NCBI GenBank assembly: GCA_946406115.1
Contig: OX291553.1
Coordinates: 12,405,001-12,469,000 of the forward strand
Length of the DNA stretch: 64,000 nucleotides
Direction: 5' to 3'
From: Apoda limacodes
Taxonomy: Eukaryota; Arthropoda; Insecta; Lepidoptera; Limacodidae
Every line of letters starts with the position of its first letter. The first letter of the stretch is position 1. The position numbers and the translations under genes were made by a program. A model generated the notes under the pieces. The model made no database searches. It was not told the DNA's origin and saw only the letters and a list, made by a program, of their open reading frames with translations. Below are positions 31,740-44,230 of the stretch, piece after piece.

Positions 31740-33830
31740 GGGTTTAAAATCAGCGGCAATTCGAGAAATTATATCGAATAAAAATGGCGTTTAAAAATGA
31801 TATACCTACGTTATTAATGACCATACCATAACATGTCCATTAATATGCATACCTATATTTATTCACTTTTCGCAACAGTATTTACGAACCAAACGCATAA
31901 ATAGATGTCTAATCTAACAAATATTTATTTTTTTCAAGTGAAATAAAGAATATTATCATTATATAAAACATTTCTTATTGCATGTGAAATAATTTGAAAG
32001 GTTTGCGGTTAAAAGAGCGAACTTTACTCAGTTTCCCATAGACACTTATAGCTTACCTATAATTAAGTTTTTAAATTTTATTTTATTTTTTTACAATCTA
32101 TCAATGTATTTCTGAGCTTCTATGTGTAGTAGTGACGTCACTTGAGTTGTATCTGTAGTAAATAGTACGACGCGTTGCGGTTAACATACGTTAATAAACA
32201 CGCTGCTTATTTTATTTATGCGATAACAAGACCTTAAAAATATAACCAGCAATATAAAAAACAAAAAGAAATAATATCTATAGATAAACGATAACTACGT
32301 ATCGATATAATTCTATCATCGCACATGCTCTAATAATATATATGACGTATTGTAATAATCAACAATATCTTGTTATATTAATAAATAAATCGTAATATTC
32401 TTTATTTCACATAAATATCAAGTTTTTCTTAAATCTTTCTTAACTAAGCATTTAATGCTTAAATTATCATTTTCATCAAAATTAATCGTGCTAGGTTTAA
32501 AAGCTCTATAATTTTAATTTTTTTTTTGATGTGCATTAACATAAAGCATGTTACTTGTAAATAATTTAAAGGAAATAAAAATCACATGTTTAGTGTACAA
32601 ATAATAATAATAATATTTATAATAGTTAAAAAATACAACCGTGGTGGTTAATATTTTTGTGACATGGTGTTGTAAGAGTATAAGGGAGTAGTTACAATTT
32701 ATTTTCCTTACATGAAGTGTTTTTAGATATTGCACGTAGGGCTTCACACAATTTTTGCATCATGTCACTTATAACATATCAGCCAAAATCGTAATTTCCC
32801 GCATGTTACCCAAAGTATACTAAAATTAGTTTAACGCACAATAATTTTTTTTTTATTAAGTTTAATTCGAATCAGAGTTTTCTCATACAAACTATGAACA
32901 ATTTTTATATTTATGAATATTTTGTTGCTTAAAATGCGTTATTTCAAATATTGCTCTTTATCGCTGTCGCAAAAAGTATATTTAATCATGAAATTCCCGT
33001 AAATCATGTAATAACTAAAGTTTTTATTGATTTCATACATTTAGTTAATTAGATATTAACTTTGTTTATTAATAATTGAGAAGAATTTTATGGATGAATA
33101 TGTTTTGCGACTAAATAGTATAATATAACTATAATAATAACAACTCGTTTGAGTAGCGAAATGTCTATAAAGATATTATTATTAGGTAACAGTTTTTATG
33201 AAAAAATGATGTTTGGATACACCTAAAGCAAATCGTTTTATATTTTAATATCATTCTTTGTATTGGGGTACAGAAGTTAAAAACACACAAATTTGATGTT
33301 TACAGTTATAGAATTTAATAGTTAATGTAAATACAAAATGTTTGGTTATTTTAAAAAGGATATTGTGTCGTAACTAAAGATTACATTACTTACTTATAAT
33401 ATGTGATGAAATGAAAAAAATTAGAACAATTTGTAGCTTCATTAACTATTATATCTTACAAAATTGTAATAGATTTTTTAACTCTGGGTGCTGATATTTT
33501 TTAATTAAATAGGGTAAAGTTGTCATACATTATAACAGGATTAACTGTCGAGGGCTTTTATTGTAATTAATATTAAATTAATAGCTGTCATATTAATAGT
33601 TTATGAAGCAAAATTATGAAAAACAGCTTAAACAAAGACCATTTTTAATCTTCTGAACGTTGTACAATTTGAATAATGTGGCCGCCATGTTTTTTACCTT
33701 AATTATTGACTTTTTTTGTTGTTGTAAAAATGTCTAATTAGTTTAGAGAATAAATAAATGGGCATCACGTAAAAGGTTAAGTTGTTTGTAATTGTAACAA
33801 TAAAACGTTGTGGATGTTGTGGTGCATCAA
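31740..33830. other. Intergenic AT-rich DNA with one dispersed repeat
   Basis: 32870-33230 belongs to the AT-rich family also at 22000 and 59440 (TCGCAAAAAGTATATTTAAT, ATGGATGAATATGTTTTGCG). No gene seen in the remainder. Confidence 0.45.
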
Positions 33831-33832
33831 GG

Positions 33833-34125
33833 ATTAAAAAATCGGCCAAGTGCGAGTCGGACTCGCGCACAAAGGGTTCCGTACCATTATCTACAAAAAC
33901 GAGCAAAAAAATCACATATGGTGTATGGGAGCCCCCTTAAATAATATTTTATTTTCTGTTTTTTAGTATTTGTTGTTATAGCGGCAACAGAAATACATTT
34001 TCTGTGTAACTGTCTAGCTATAACAGTTCATGAGATACACCCTGGGTACAGACGGACGGACGGACAGCGAAGCCTTAGTAATAGGGTTCTTATTACCTTT
34101 CAGGTACGGAACCCTAAAAAAGGAC
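33833..34125 (+). repeat. GGCCAAGTGCGAGT-family repeat, well preserved
   Basis: Starts AAAAAATCGGCCAAGTGCGA with GTCGGACTCGCGCACAAAGG. It continues TTGTTGTTATAGCGGCAACA and ACAGTTCATGAGATACACCC and ends GACGGACGGACGGACAGCGA, then CAGGTACGGAACCCTAAAAA. Best complete example in the window. Confidence 0.8.
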
Positions 34126-34129
34126 TATT

Positions 34130-34985
34130 TACTTTGTGAATGTAACCTAAATTTACATGCATACATAAAAATACATTTTCATGTCTAAAACAACCACCAC
34201 TCATGGTGATCTTTGTAAAACCTAGTTACCCTTAGATTTTATTAACTTTCGTTTCATTGCCGATTTTTTGTGTCTTTTTAAGTCATCCATTTAATGTATC
34301 ACAGAAATTTTCGTTTCCCCTTGTCAATTTTTTTTTTAATTCCACTCCTCTCCCCCTGAATGGTGCTTTTACAACAAACAAAACTAAATAACTTGGGCTC
34401 GGCAAATTTTCTCAGTAAAATGCGTGTGTTTTCGCGAAGTTAAATAATTAAAAATTCTCCAAAATTATAATCTATGACAATTTGATCCATCGATTATGAA
34501 TATTTCTTGAGCAATGAACGTTTTCTTTCCTATATTTTTAGGATATTTTCATATCAGTGTTGTTTATTAAATTTATTATAACTTTGTATCTACCCGTAAT
34601 TTGAATATAAGAATGTATGAATATCAACAATGGCATTCCAAGGCTACGTGACTATAAGATTTTTTTTGTCAGTAATTCTAGCTGTATACCATTTATTAAA
34701 TAGATCAATTGTTTCAGTAATAGTACATTTTATTTATTTCTGCTCGATTCAGCAGATTTAATAGGATATGTTTCCTTTGAATATTGTTAGTTACAGCTAG
34801 AATGGAGGACTTTTATAAAACATCCGTAGGTGCTTAACTTATATGGGGGCCGTTCAAGTATTACGTAACGCAGTATTTGAAAATATAAGACACTTCGTTT
34901 CCCCCGCAACTTTAGTTTTGCTATTAATAATGATTATTTTGGTCGCACTACTGTGTAAAAAAAATGCGCTACATAACACTTTTAA
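34130..34985. other. Intergenic DNA
   Basis: No gene seen. 34845-34925 carries GGGGGCCGTTCAAGTATTAC then GTAACGC, a phrase common in insect repeats. Confidence 0.4.
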
Positions 34986-34994
34986 GGCCCTTAC

Positions 34995-35211
34995 GGTGCA
35001 GTGACTAATTAAATAGCGCAGACAAAAGCTATTCTTTAGTTCCTCTTTGTTAAAACGGCCACTTTCATTCTAGAAACGATGTGAACGTTATAAAAATAGC
35101 TTGTCACTAGTTCTAAATAATTGGTTTGTAACATTCATTAAATGTGTTCAAATTGTACAAAGAGGAAATAAGAATATCTTTTGGCGGCGCTAGTTAGATA
35201 GTCACTGCGCC
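34995..35211. mobile_element. 217-bp MITE
   Basis: The left arm GGTGCAGTGACTAATTAAAT, AGCGCAGACAAAAGCTATTC and TCCTCTTTGT is inverted at the right (ACAAAGAGGAAATAAGAATA, then TTTTGGCGGCGCTAGTTAGA and TAGTCACTGCGCC). A decayed relative is at 52079-52255. Confidence 0.8.
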
Positions 35212-35219
35212 TTAATATC

Positions 35220-36980
35220 TTGACAAGTGCCCGTTTGGACAATAAATATAAAAAGTTACCCATCTGCAGTAGAAACTTGCCTTAATCACATACAACGTAC
35301 AGGGATAATATATTTCAAGACGTTAAGATTTGGGGTTAACGTAAATTACTTTTGTTCATAGTTCTGTGCAGCGTTCAATCTTTGCCATTGTATTCTTGTA
35401 CATATATATATATATATATATATATAAAATAGCTATGTTACGATGTACATACTATGTATGCTGTGTGTAGGAAAGTAGATTGTTTCAATTTTTTTTTAAA
35501 TTTTAAGTCTTAAAAAAACAAGTACATTGAATTGATTTTCCAAGTACATCCCTTTAGTGATACCAATATTAAAGTATGTTACTCATAGTTACATAGTCTG
35601 TGTATTTGCCAGTGCAATTGTTAACATTTTATATGTATGAGAATGAAACGTACATATAATGGCTATGAAAGATAATTTAATAAATCACAGGTACATATGT
35701 ACAGTATTGTACAGTACTTGCCACTGATCTTTATTACTCTGACTGAAGTTGGCGCTTTAACCGGTCTTGCCTCTAACTTCATTCATGTCGCGCATCTTGT
35801 AGCTAACTTCAGAGACAAAGATCTGTTGCAAGCAGTGTACATAAATGTTGATTTGTTTCAGTTTTGTAATTTATTGTTTTTTTTTTCTATTTCGATATGA
35901 ATGATGATGCAAAATGAGTTTTAATAATTATCATTTAGCGAATTATTTTTCTTTGTGTAAATATTTTAGTTTAAGTAGATCATTTGAAATCATCCACTTA
36001 AAGTTATGCGTTGCGAGTGTGTTTGATAATCTGTCTACATCTGGTGTTTTATAAATGTTACAAACGCCGAATACTTCCATCATTCGTTAAGAACAATATC
36101 GGCGACGAATTGTGTTGTTCAAAATGCTCAATAATAGGTTTGTGAAAAAAAAAACATCTAAATTATTTCTGTGTACATAATTATTTATGTTGTTGTAGTC
36201 TGGCTGCATATGTCGCTTTAGTCTAAACATATTTGAGGTAGAATATTCCAAAGATACTAACTATCGGATCACATATAATGCCGCAGAGATAAAATTTGTT
36301 GCTTGCGAAGGTCGGCTCGTAGAAAATGTCGCTAGTAGTAAGCCTCTTGTTCACTGTTCTTTTCGTGTTTAATAGTCTGTTTATTATGCGATTCCCTGGT
36401 CATAAAACAGTATATTTAAAGTTTTTTTTTAATTTATTCGAAGTATTTTTTATGTACGTTTGCGCCAGGTTGCAGTAACCGTGGCGCTGAGATAGTTAAA
36501 TTATCAAATTTTATTACTATTTATACAATCTGTACTAATATAAACATAGTGCTACACGCCGTGATCACATCATAGAAAACCGCGTGTTTCCTGGCCTATT
36601 ACAAAAACAAAAGTACGTATGTATACGCAAATATGTGCGAGAGGAGCGGTCATAGGTCACACAGCCAAACTCCTCTACGGCGGATAGTTGCCAAACTCTA
36701 TGAAGTACTATTACATCTTATAACTACTGTGTTATTGGAGTGGAATAACTGATTGTGAAATCTGATTTACTGAGTGACGTGTTTAAAACAATCCGGTAGT
36801 CCTGTTATGGCATTGCGTTAAACTGGATATGTGCAGTCAGTTAAAATCTAGGTATGTGGCCCTAAAGAAGGTCTCTAAAATTTACATCGGCATTGGCAAT
36901 ATTTCCTATTAGAAGTAATTATTTAGGTCTTACATAGTTTTACAAAAAAATATTGTTTTGCTTAAGACCTATCCTCACAC
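35220..36980. other. Intergenic DNA, no gene recognised
   Basis: Contains an (AT)n tract at 35402-35427 and otherwise unremarkable AT-rich sequence. Confidence 0.45.
35402..35427. repeat. (AT)n microsatellite
   Basis: About 13 uninterrupted AT dinucleotides. Confidence 0.95.
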
Positions 36981-36984
36981 TACT

Positions 36985-37716
36985 ACTCGGGCGAGTTAAC
37001 GTGACACCTGGCACCTGGTGAAGTCTATTCAAAGTAGAGTATGCAAAAAAATTGGCCAGAGTAACTAAAAGGGGGTGCAAGGGAAAAAAAACCGGACTAA
37101 TATCACGTTTTTTTCCTTTTTTTTGGTTGCGGTTAGAGTGTTCAAATTATTGATGAATTTATGAAGCCCTGGCTGAGATTTTTTCATAATTTTGTATGAA
37201 AATTTGTGGTGTCCACATAACCGTATAGTTTGATGATGGGAATCGATAGAGTACATTTGTATTGAGCACTTTTGTATGCGACGTTTTCCAGGACCGCTGG
37301 GGCGGCTTAAATTTTTTTTTTCAAAAGTAGGTGTGTTCCTATGACGAACCATTATTTTGACTAGTATTGATAAAGCACATTTTACACTATTTCCTTCTGT
37401 GTTATTCTCTTAGTTTGCTATGAAAATGATGAAATGAAAAATTCAAATTTCAGTAAAAAAGTGTCTTTACAAACATTGCTCGTAGAGACACCTTTAGTGA
37501 TTTCGATTTAGGACTATATCGTGAAAATATATTTTAATGACTTAGATCTAGAATTGGTAGTAGCAGACACTGTTTTCTGGGGTACCAACTTGTGCCTAGT
37601 AATATTCAGTATAAAGTCCGTTTGTTTTTTTCCTTGCACTTACTCTGACCATTTTTTTTGCAATCTCTACATTGAATAGATTTCACGCGTCACGTGTTAT
37701 TTTAACTCGCCCGAGT
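36985..37716. mobile_element. 732-bp element with terminal inverted repeats of about 100 bp
   Basis: The left end starts ACTCGGGCGAGTTAA (36985) and continues GAAGTCTATTCAAAGTAGAG, then CCAGAGTAAC and GTGCAAGGGAAAAAAAACCG. The right end is the complement, ending TTAACTCGCCCGAGT at 37716. The first 13 bases are themselves nearly palindromic. The 95-codon - strand frame inside has no recognisable domain. Confidence 0.8.
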
Positions 37717-37790
37717 TGTACAAACTGTATATTTTAAAGGAAAAAAAAATGTCACAGCAAAATTGGTATGAATTCAAGATTATAATGTAT

Positions 37791-37939
37791 TTACTATTTT
37801 AAAAATAATAAAGCTGGATTAAAGCGTAATTATTTGGCAAAATACCTTTTTCCCGACGCTTCGGCTGCGTTACACCAGCCTTGGTCACGGGTAGTAGACT
37901 GACGCGTTTAATCCTGTTTTATTATTTTTAAAATAGTAA
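37791..37939. mobile_element. 149-bp MITE (GGCAAAATACCTTTTTCCCG family)
   Basis: The inverted ends TTACTATTTTAAAAATAATA (left) and TATTATTTTTAAAATAGTAA (right) continue into GGATTAAAGCG and CGTTTAATCC, a TIR of about 33 bases. The core has GGCAAAATACCTTTTTCCCG and TTGGTCACGGGTAGTAGAC. Related sequences are at 53132-53199 and 53924-54066. Confidence 0.82.
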
Positions 37940-37944
37940 TGGAA

Positions 37945-39715
37945 CGCGTTAATTTAAAAACTTATATATAATGTATTTAGTTAATAAAAATATGTTTTTA
38001 CCTCACTAACGAATAATAAAATTCGAATATTATTATTTTTTTGTTTGTTCAAAAAAAGTTTTGAAAATTATTTTAGTAAATATTTTCAAGGTTGCATATT
38101 TTTGTTTGCGAACAGAATTTTGTTAAGCGTAGGGAGGTTATTTGGTATTTATGAAACTAATTAATGCAAGGATTGTAAGATATTTACTAGTAAGAAGCTA
38201 TTAGACCCAGAAACGTAAGTTGATATCTATGAAATTTCGATAAAAGATATTTTAGTGTTAATGAATTTTACTGCCGGCTCAGAAATGTTCAAATTAAATT
38301 TATTACAGAAAATAATGAAACATGTCCCTTTATGCTCCAATTTGGAATAGGAAGTCAAAAAAGAGCGGGTTGAACTTATATATGTATGTGCGAGAGGCAG
38401 TATCAAATTGTAACCTGCGAGCACGCACTTATTAACTCTTTTATGCAGTAGAACCAATTCGCATTTGCATTCGATACAGACTAAATTGACCAAAAGTGCA
38501 CAGGTATTAAGAGTCACAAAAGTTGTGTATTTTATGAAGATATTTTAATTTATAAGCTACAACGAGTGCATAAGTTTACAACACAGTTTCCCGCAATTGA
38601 CGGAAAATGAGGGCGTGGCGCACACTCTGATCTCGGGTGCAGACAATTATTTCTTAAATGGGCTACCGGCAATTTGGTCGATTGTATTGATTGTTTGATG
38701 TAGGTTTTCGAATAATAGAAGGCGTGATCCCCAACATATTTTTTCATTGCAACATTCCTTCTTACGTCTCTTTCTCCAGTAATGCGTTATTTTCAAAGCT
38801 ATAGTTTAAATCATAAAGCTATTATATTCTGGGCCGAACCTAACTTCATGACTGGCTAGAATAGGCCTTTCCGCGAATGACACGCATTTATGTGTCATGA
38901 CGATGTTTATACTAGCTACTTAAGTGTAACTAAACATAATAGTTTCAAAAGGTTTCTCCAATGACAACTTTAACCAGAATTAAAATCGAGTGTCAAGTGT
39001 TACCCGAGATTGGTTTCCGCACTCGTTACGCAGATTTTGAACGAGGCTTTGTTCTAAAGTAATTTATAAATCTACATTCATGTGCATTTGTAAAGAGTAA
39101 AAATTAAATTATTTACTATTTTTGTTATCTCGAATTATCTGGCTCTATGGTGTATAAATAATTCTATTAAGAAACAGTGTGAATAGATGTTAAAAGAGTT
39201 TTTAATTACAATAAACTAGAAAGTTCCGATTTTCCGCAAATATATTTTGTTACAAGTTTAATAGTGCAATACATCGATTAATTATATCACTTTTAAAAAT
39301 AATCATCAGCTGAATGAGATTTGCTTTTAAAATAGTGTAAAATAGATTCGTTAGATTTGTAAGTTAAGGTTAAATAGTAGATGTTAGTTAAATGAAAGTG
39401 CACGAAAAGTGTTTACAATAATGGTGTTTTAAATACATTTTTGGTCTGCCAAGCGTGTACAACCAGCAAGACTGTCAATTGCTGTAGATATCGTCTTTAT
39501 GATAGTTATATAAATATAGTATTTTATTAGACAAAAATACAATAAATGTGTGAAGTCCAGGTTAATGTTTTTAATTTATAATCCAAAAAATATAGAGACC
39601 GTAGTGATGTAAGTATCGTAGGTTTGAAGTATCATTATTATCTCGTTACCTGCGTTTTAACATCCCTTGGTTAAATTATTCTATTTAGGTATTTTTATTA
39701 GTTTATTCCATATAT
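37945..39715. other. Intergenic AT-rich DNA, no gene seen
   Basis: Short open frames only; no splice-supported exon or repeat ends recognised. Confidence 0.45.
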
Positions 39716-39719
39716 ACAA

Positions 39720-40175
39720 TCCATACTAATATTTTAAATGTGAAAGTTACTCTGTCTGTATGTCTGTTATCTCTTCACGCTTAAACCGCTGTACGGATTA
39801 CGATATGAAATTTGGCATGGAGATAGTTTGTCCCGAGAAAGGACATAAGCTACTTGAAAACGGTCAAGTGTAAGTTTTTTTCTATAATCGAGGAGTTGCC
39901 GTTGAAATCCTACACCGATAATCGAACTTAGGGCGGGTGGAACCGCAGGCAAATTTTGGCATGTAGATGGTTTGTCTCAGGGAAGGACATGGGCTGCTTG
40001 AAAAGGTCAAGTGTGAGTCTGTTTTCTTTTTCTATAATTGAGGGGTTGCCGTTGAAATCCTACACCGATAACCGAATTTAGAGCGGGTCGATCCACGGGC
40101 AAATTTGGCATAGAGATAGTTTGAGTCCCAGGGAAGGACATAGGCTACTTAAAAACGTCAAGCACAAGTAGTTAT
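39720..40175 (+). repeat. GGAGCCGCAGGCAAAGCTAGT-family repeat with internal tandem duplication
   Basis: The block ATTTGGCATGGAGATAGTTT to GCCGTTGAAATCCTACACCG is repeated at about 39808, 39952 and 40101, a period of about 145 bases, so the 3' half is present two and a quarter times. The left end (ATACTAATATTTTAAATGTG) is a typical start for the family. Confidence 0.7.
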
Positions 40176-40539
40176 CTACGGTAACTTCTTAATTCTATTA
40201 ATAGCAAGCTATAACTTGCTATTGGTTGTCTACGTGGAATTCGTAAGTATTCCTGCAAAAAACATTAATAATTTATGGGATGAAAATGTAGCCTCTTTTC
40301 TTCGCACATCTTTGTGCCAAATTTCAGCTCAATTAGTTGCTGCGTGGGCTAATGTTTCGCTGAAGCCCATCATAACGGAAATCCGAAAAAAAATAATTCA
40401 GTAATTACAGAGAGCATCATGCAGACAGACGGACATACGCGACGGGAGCTCTTACTTATTTTATAGTATTTGAACTAATAACTTAGATAAAAAAAGTAGA
40501 GGGGGGTGTTTTGAGGGTTTAACCCTCATCTCCTTACAA

Positions 40540-40920
40540 TTCGCGCACGAAGGGTTCCGTACTATTATCAATAAAAACGACAAAAAAATCACGTTTGTTC
40601 CATGGGAGCCTCCCTTAAATATTTGTTTTATTTTAATTTAATTATTTATTTTTAAAGTGAATATTTAAATAAATATTCTTTGAATTATCGCCGTTATCAA
40701 TATCGAGCAAAAAAATCACGTGTGTTGTATGGAAGCCCCCTAAAATATTTATTTTATGTTTTGTAGTATTTGTTGTTATAGCGGCAAGAGAAATACATCT
40801 TCATTTCAACTGTCTAACTATCACGGTTCATGAGATACAGTCTGGTGACAGACGGACAGCGAAGTCTTAGTAATAGGGTCCCGTTTTGTACCCTTTGGAT
40901 ACGAAATTCTAAAAACAACG
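40540..40920 (+). repeat. GGCCAAGTGCGAGT-family repeat, partly duplicated
   Basis: GCACGAAGGGTTCCGTACTA starts the copy. The block around AAAAAAATCACG and CATGGGAGCC appears twice (about 40583 and 40705). It ends GACAGACGGACAGCGAAGTC and GGATACGAAATTCTAAAAA. Confidence 0.7.
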
Positions 40921-41029
40921 CATTTATAGTTTCTCACGCCTATTCCTGCAAAAAAAAAATGTTTTGCGGGTTTGTAGACCCTAATGACCACTCTATAATT
41001 GTAAAAATTAAATTTCAACAAAATTTTAA

Positions 41030-41310
41030 TTATATTCACTATCATTTCATAATGTTTTTTGCGACTATCGTTATTAGCGATATATGGTATTAACGCATTT
41101 TAAGCGGAAATTGGTTTATATGCTATAGAAATTTAATTTCATAGTGTAGATAAAATCTAGATCGGTTTTCACGCGGCTTGAAATCTCAAAAAACTGATTG
41201 AATAATCGTTTGCAATGTAAAAAAAGGGTGTTGTGTTTTACATAACTATTCCTAACATGAGCATTACTGTTACATATGATGTTTAAATATAGTTATGAAG
41301 TCAGATCTTT
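41030..41310 (+). repeat. AT-rich dispersed repeat fragment
   Basis: TGTTTTTTGCGACTATCGTT and AACGCATTTTAAGCGGAAAT resemble parts of the family at 22000, 32870 and 59440. Confidence 0.4.
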
Positions 41311-41314
41311 AAAA

Positions 41315-41365
41315 ACCAACCAAGTGCGTATCGTACACGAATTAAATTAATTAAGGATTCCGTGG
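41315..41365 (+). repeat. Decayed GGCCAAGTGCGAGT-family start
   Basis: AACCAACCAAGTGCGTATCG and AAGGATTCCGTGGTATGAG. Confidence 0.45.
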
Positions 41366-41714
41366 TATGAGATTTTTTGGGAAAACCGAAAAGATTACTT
41401 ACGAACAGATTTATTTCAAAATATAGTTTAAAGCTTACCGTAATTTTTTTAAACCTTGTTGATAAAGCAGAGGGAAACAATATTTTCAACTTACGGAGTT
41501 AATAACGCTTGCAATATACACAACTAAGAGAAAAACTCTTACAAACATGGATTTTCGAAGACTCCAACAACACCCCACATAAGAGGGCGGGTGAAAAAAA
41601 TTCTATGGTTACTTTACTGCAGAAAAGTCGATGTGTAAGCATTGAGAATGAAAATATTATGACACAACACATTTTACTGCTCCGTGAATAAGAATTCGAT
41701 GATGACTGCACAGG

Positions 41715-42000
41715 GTTCTGGAAAAAAAGAACCGGCCAGTGCGAGTTGGACTCGCGCACCGAGGGTTCCGTACCACCACAGATTGCACGAGCCAAATACG
41801 TACTTGACCGGGTTTTATTATTTGTTGTTTTACTGTAGAGCTTATAATATTATCGCTTTAAATTTGAAGTTTTTTAGTTATTTTTATAATAGGTAAAAAT
41901 AATAAAAATATGTGTGAATAGAGTATGTATAAAACGAGTATACTAGTACCTTAAAGGAAGGACGGACGGACACTTAGTACCAAGGCTAGTAAAATCATTT
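41715..42000 (+). repeat. GGCCAAGTGCGAGT-family repeat
   Basis: Starts AAAGAACCGGCCAGTGCGAG, then TCGCGCACCGAGGGTTCCGT. It ends in the decayed GGAAGGACGGACGGACACTT. Confidence 0.65.
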
Positions 42001-42004
42001 TAAT

Positions 42005-42780
42005 CGATCGAATTCTTTCCGAACAAAAGGGGGGGGGGACTAGTATTTGAAAATGTGGCCCCTCTTACTTTAGGTCTAATAAAAATCTAAAAAAATCACA
42101 TATACAGAACTTTTCCTTATCGGCCATCGTGACAGATCATGAAGTTTAAAAGTTACATCGTTTTATTCACATTGATGCCGCAGTAGCGTCCTAGAAATTT
42201 AAGAAATACTACAAAAAACATTTAAAAAAAATTGCACTTCATGAAGACTCACACTGTATGAAGACCTTAATCTAGATACTGCATCGGAAGCAGTGTTGCG
42301 GTGATACCTGTCACGCAGGAGTAAAGTAGTCAAAAGAGGCAAAGAGGCTGCCCCCCACATTATGATGTAGGTGTGAGTGTATGCAGCCACTGGTTTCCTT
42401 CTTCTGAGGATAAAAACCGTGAAGATATACAGAATTAATTATTGATAAAAAATCAAATCCAAAGTTATAAAGGTATCCGCAGTAATTCTTATTCTTGCAA
42501 ACCCTAGTAAGTTATTATTTATTTTCTGTTCGTACAGAACGCATTTGAAAAATGTTAATAATCAATTATTTAGACCTAGATAAAAGCTAATTTACGGTTT
42601 TCTGTATTGTTTCTAGAATATATCTGTGAGGCTGTGAGTATAAAGCGTTTCTTCTAAAAAGGCCACTTTTAGCAGAAATTTTTGTACGAACGGAAATTTA
42701 GTTTCTAATTAATTAATTGACTGAATGAATGAAAAGATTTTTTTTTTACGCGCTCTATACACGTATACTTTTATATTGTT
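42005..42780. other. Intergenic DNA, nothing recognised
   Basis: Contains a run of nine or ten G at about 42029. No gene seen. Confidence 0.4.
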
Positions 42781-42784
42781 TGGG

Positions 42785-43065
42785 TCTTATACGCAAACAA
42801 GCGAGGTAAAGTCGCAAATCTAGCCTCATATGGAGCACTGCTGCCATCTCTGGGCGGGTGCACCCGGATACCAGCTTGACCCTTTTGCTTAGCTCAAAGA
42901 CGGGCTGTGAGAATCGTCGACGAACCTTTTATTCTTAGGAGAGACTGTCTCCCTGCTACCGTTTGTATAGTGGGATATGTTCTGAGAAATTGTACGATAT
43001 GATGATGCTCATGGCTTTTTGCTAAGCCGCACATCTATCGGCAGAGAATTCATCATCCCATTTAA
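42785..43065 (+). mobile_element. LINE 3' relic (family of 46150-49780)
   Basis: The + strand encodes a broken version of the element's C-terminal region: ATATGGAGCACTGCTGCCAT, TGCACCCGGATACCAGCTTG, then AGACGGGCTGTGAGAATCGT (RRAVRIVD). Positions 43025-43060 resemble its RQGIHSH segment. Confidence 0.75.
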
Positions 43066-43082
43066 TCTTAATTCTGTAATCA

Positions 43083-43122
43083 AAGTTAAGCAACATCCAG
43101 CGTGGTCAGTACTTAGATCGGT
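43083..43122 (+). repeat. Short 5S rRNA-derived fragment
   Basis: AAGTTAAGCAACATCCAGCG, then TGGTCAGTACTTAGATCGGT: the box A to box C part of 5S, as in the SINE heads at 18270 and 24230, here in + orientation without a recognisable body. Confidence 0.6.
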
Positions 43123-43169
43123 AACACAAAAAAATGAAATGAAAATTAAAATTTAAAGCGGCAAATCGG

Positions 43170-43470
43170 AAAATTAAAAAACTTTCAAAAATCGGTCCCT
43201 AATATGCATAGAGCAGTGCGCGGTGGAGCTTGCCTTATGTAGTAAAAACGGGACAGAAATGAAGGGATTGTGGACCGAATTGTGTGGGTGTGGGTTCGAT
43301 TGTCTTGGGTGGTTTGTCTTGAGTCTGAGTGTATTTATGTATGATATGTATGTATTCACAAAAAAAGTAATATATATGTATTTTATCCTTTGTTTGGTAC
43401 CCATAACACAAGCTCTGCTTACTTTGGGGCCAGACGGCGCTGTGTGTAATGTCCAAAAATATTTATTATT
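43170..43470 (+). repeat. SINE-like repeat with tRNA-like box
   Basis: Contains GTGTGGGTGTGGGTTCGATT (B-box-like GGTTCGATT) and ends CTTACTTTGGGGCCAGACGG, then CGCTGTGTGTAATGTCCAAA. The same element is inverted at 45755-45975; its tail is also at 22305. Confidence 0.65.
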
Positions 43471-43539
43471 ATTATTTATTTATTACATGCATAAAAGTGA
43501 TGGTAACTGTCTGGTGGTCACTTTAGCGCTTCCTTCACT

Positions 43540-44230
43540 GTAGATTCACAGAGTACAGGACAAGCAATGCAGAAGATGACTACTGTGCAGAACTCTGAAC
43601 AAAAAACTCGCAGCAAAACAGCCCCAACTCGTCAATCGGTCTTGCCGAACTTAATTTTTTTTGTTCCGTTGCAAATCCTTATGGAGACCTGCAAGGACAG
43701 CGCACAGGCTATGTCAGACTTTTACCGACTAAAACCAACGTTCTTTTTTCTCGCTAATTTACGGCGGGGCCGCGGGAACTTATGAATGCACTCCGCAAGC
43801 AGTGCTACCTTTACTCTGGTGGCAGCACGCTTGGTTGCTTACCACAAACAAGCAGTGCCACCCTCCCACCCGTTGAAGATGCTATGCTAGGAACACATGG
43901 CTACCGAGCCTGTTTCTCCTTTGACCCCATCCCTCTCGTTGATGTACTGAAGGCTGGAGATGCTGCAGCGGCTTAGGGCCAAGGAACCTCAGTAAGTCTT
44001 TGTAGTGGGATGCCACCTGCGTCAACACGCTGCTGGTCCACGCAAGGAGCGCCGGTGCGGCAGCGACGTCCACTGAAGAACACTAACGGCTCAAATATAC
44101 CAACTTCGAGGCTGGCCATGGGGACTAGAAACAAAGCATTTTGTGTGTGATCTCCCAGTGCGACTGGTCAAGACGTCGGGTGACCGGAGGGCTGGCAACT
44201 TTCTATCCCAAAATGATGCCAAAGATTATA
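43540..44230. other. GC-rich island of unknown origin
   Basis: This 0.7-kb block is clearly richer in GC than its surroundings. + strand frames at 43567-43785 (QKMTTVQNSEQKTRSKTAPT) and 43782-43976 (NALRKQCYLYSGGSTLGCLP) follow one another with a frame change, as in a decayed coding sequence or transposon. I recognise no domain. It may be a retroelement leader or a pseudogene. Confidence 0.35.

Noticed and set aside
37065..37352. 95-codon frame on the - strand
   Set aside because: Falls inside a non-autonomous TIR element and shows no transposase motif.
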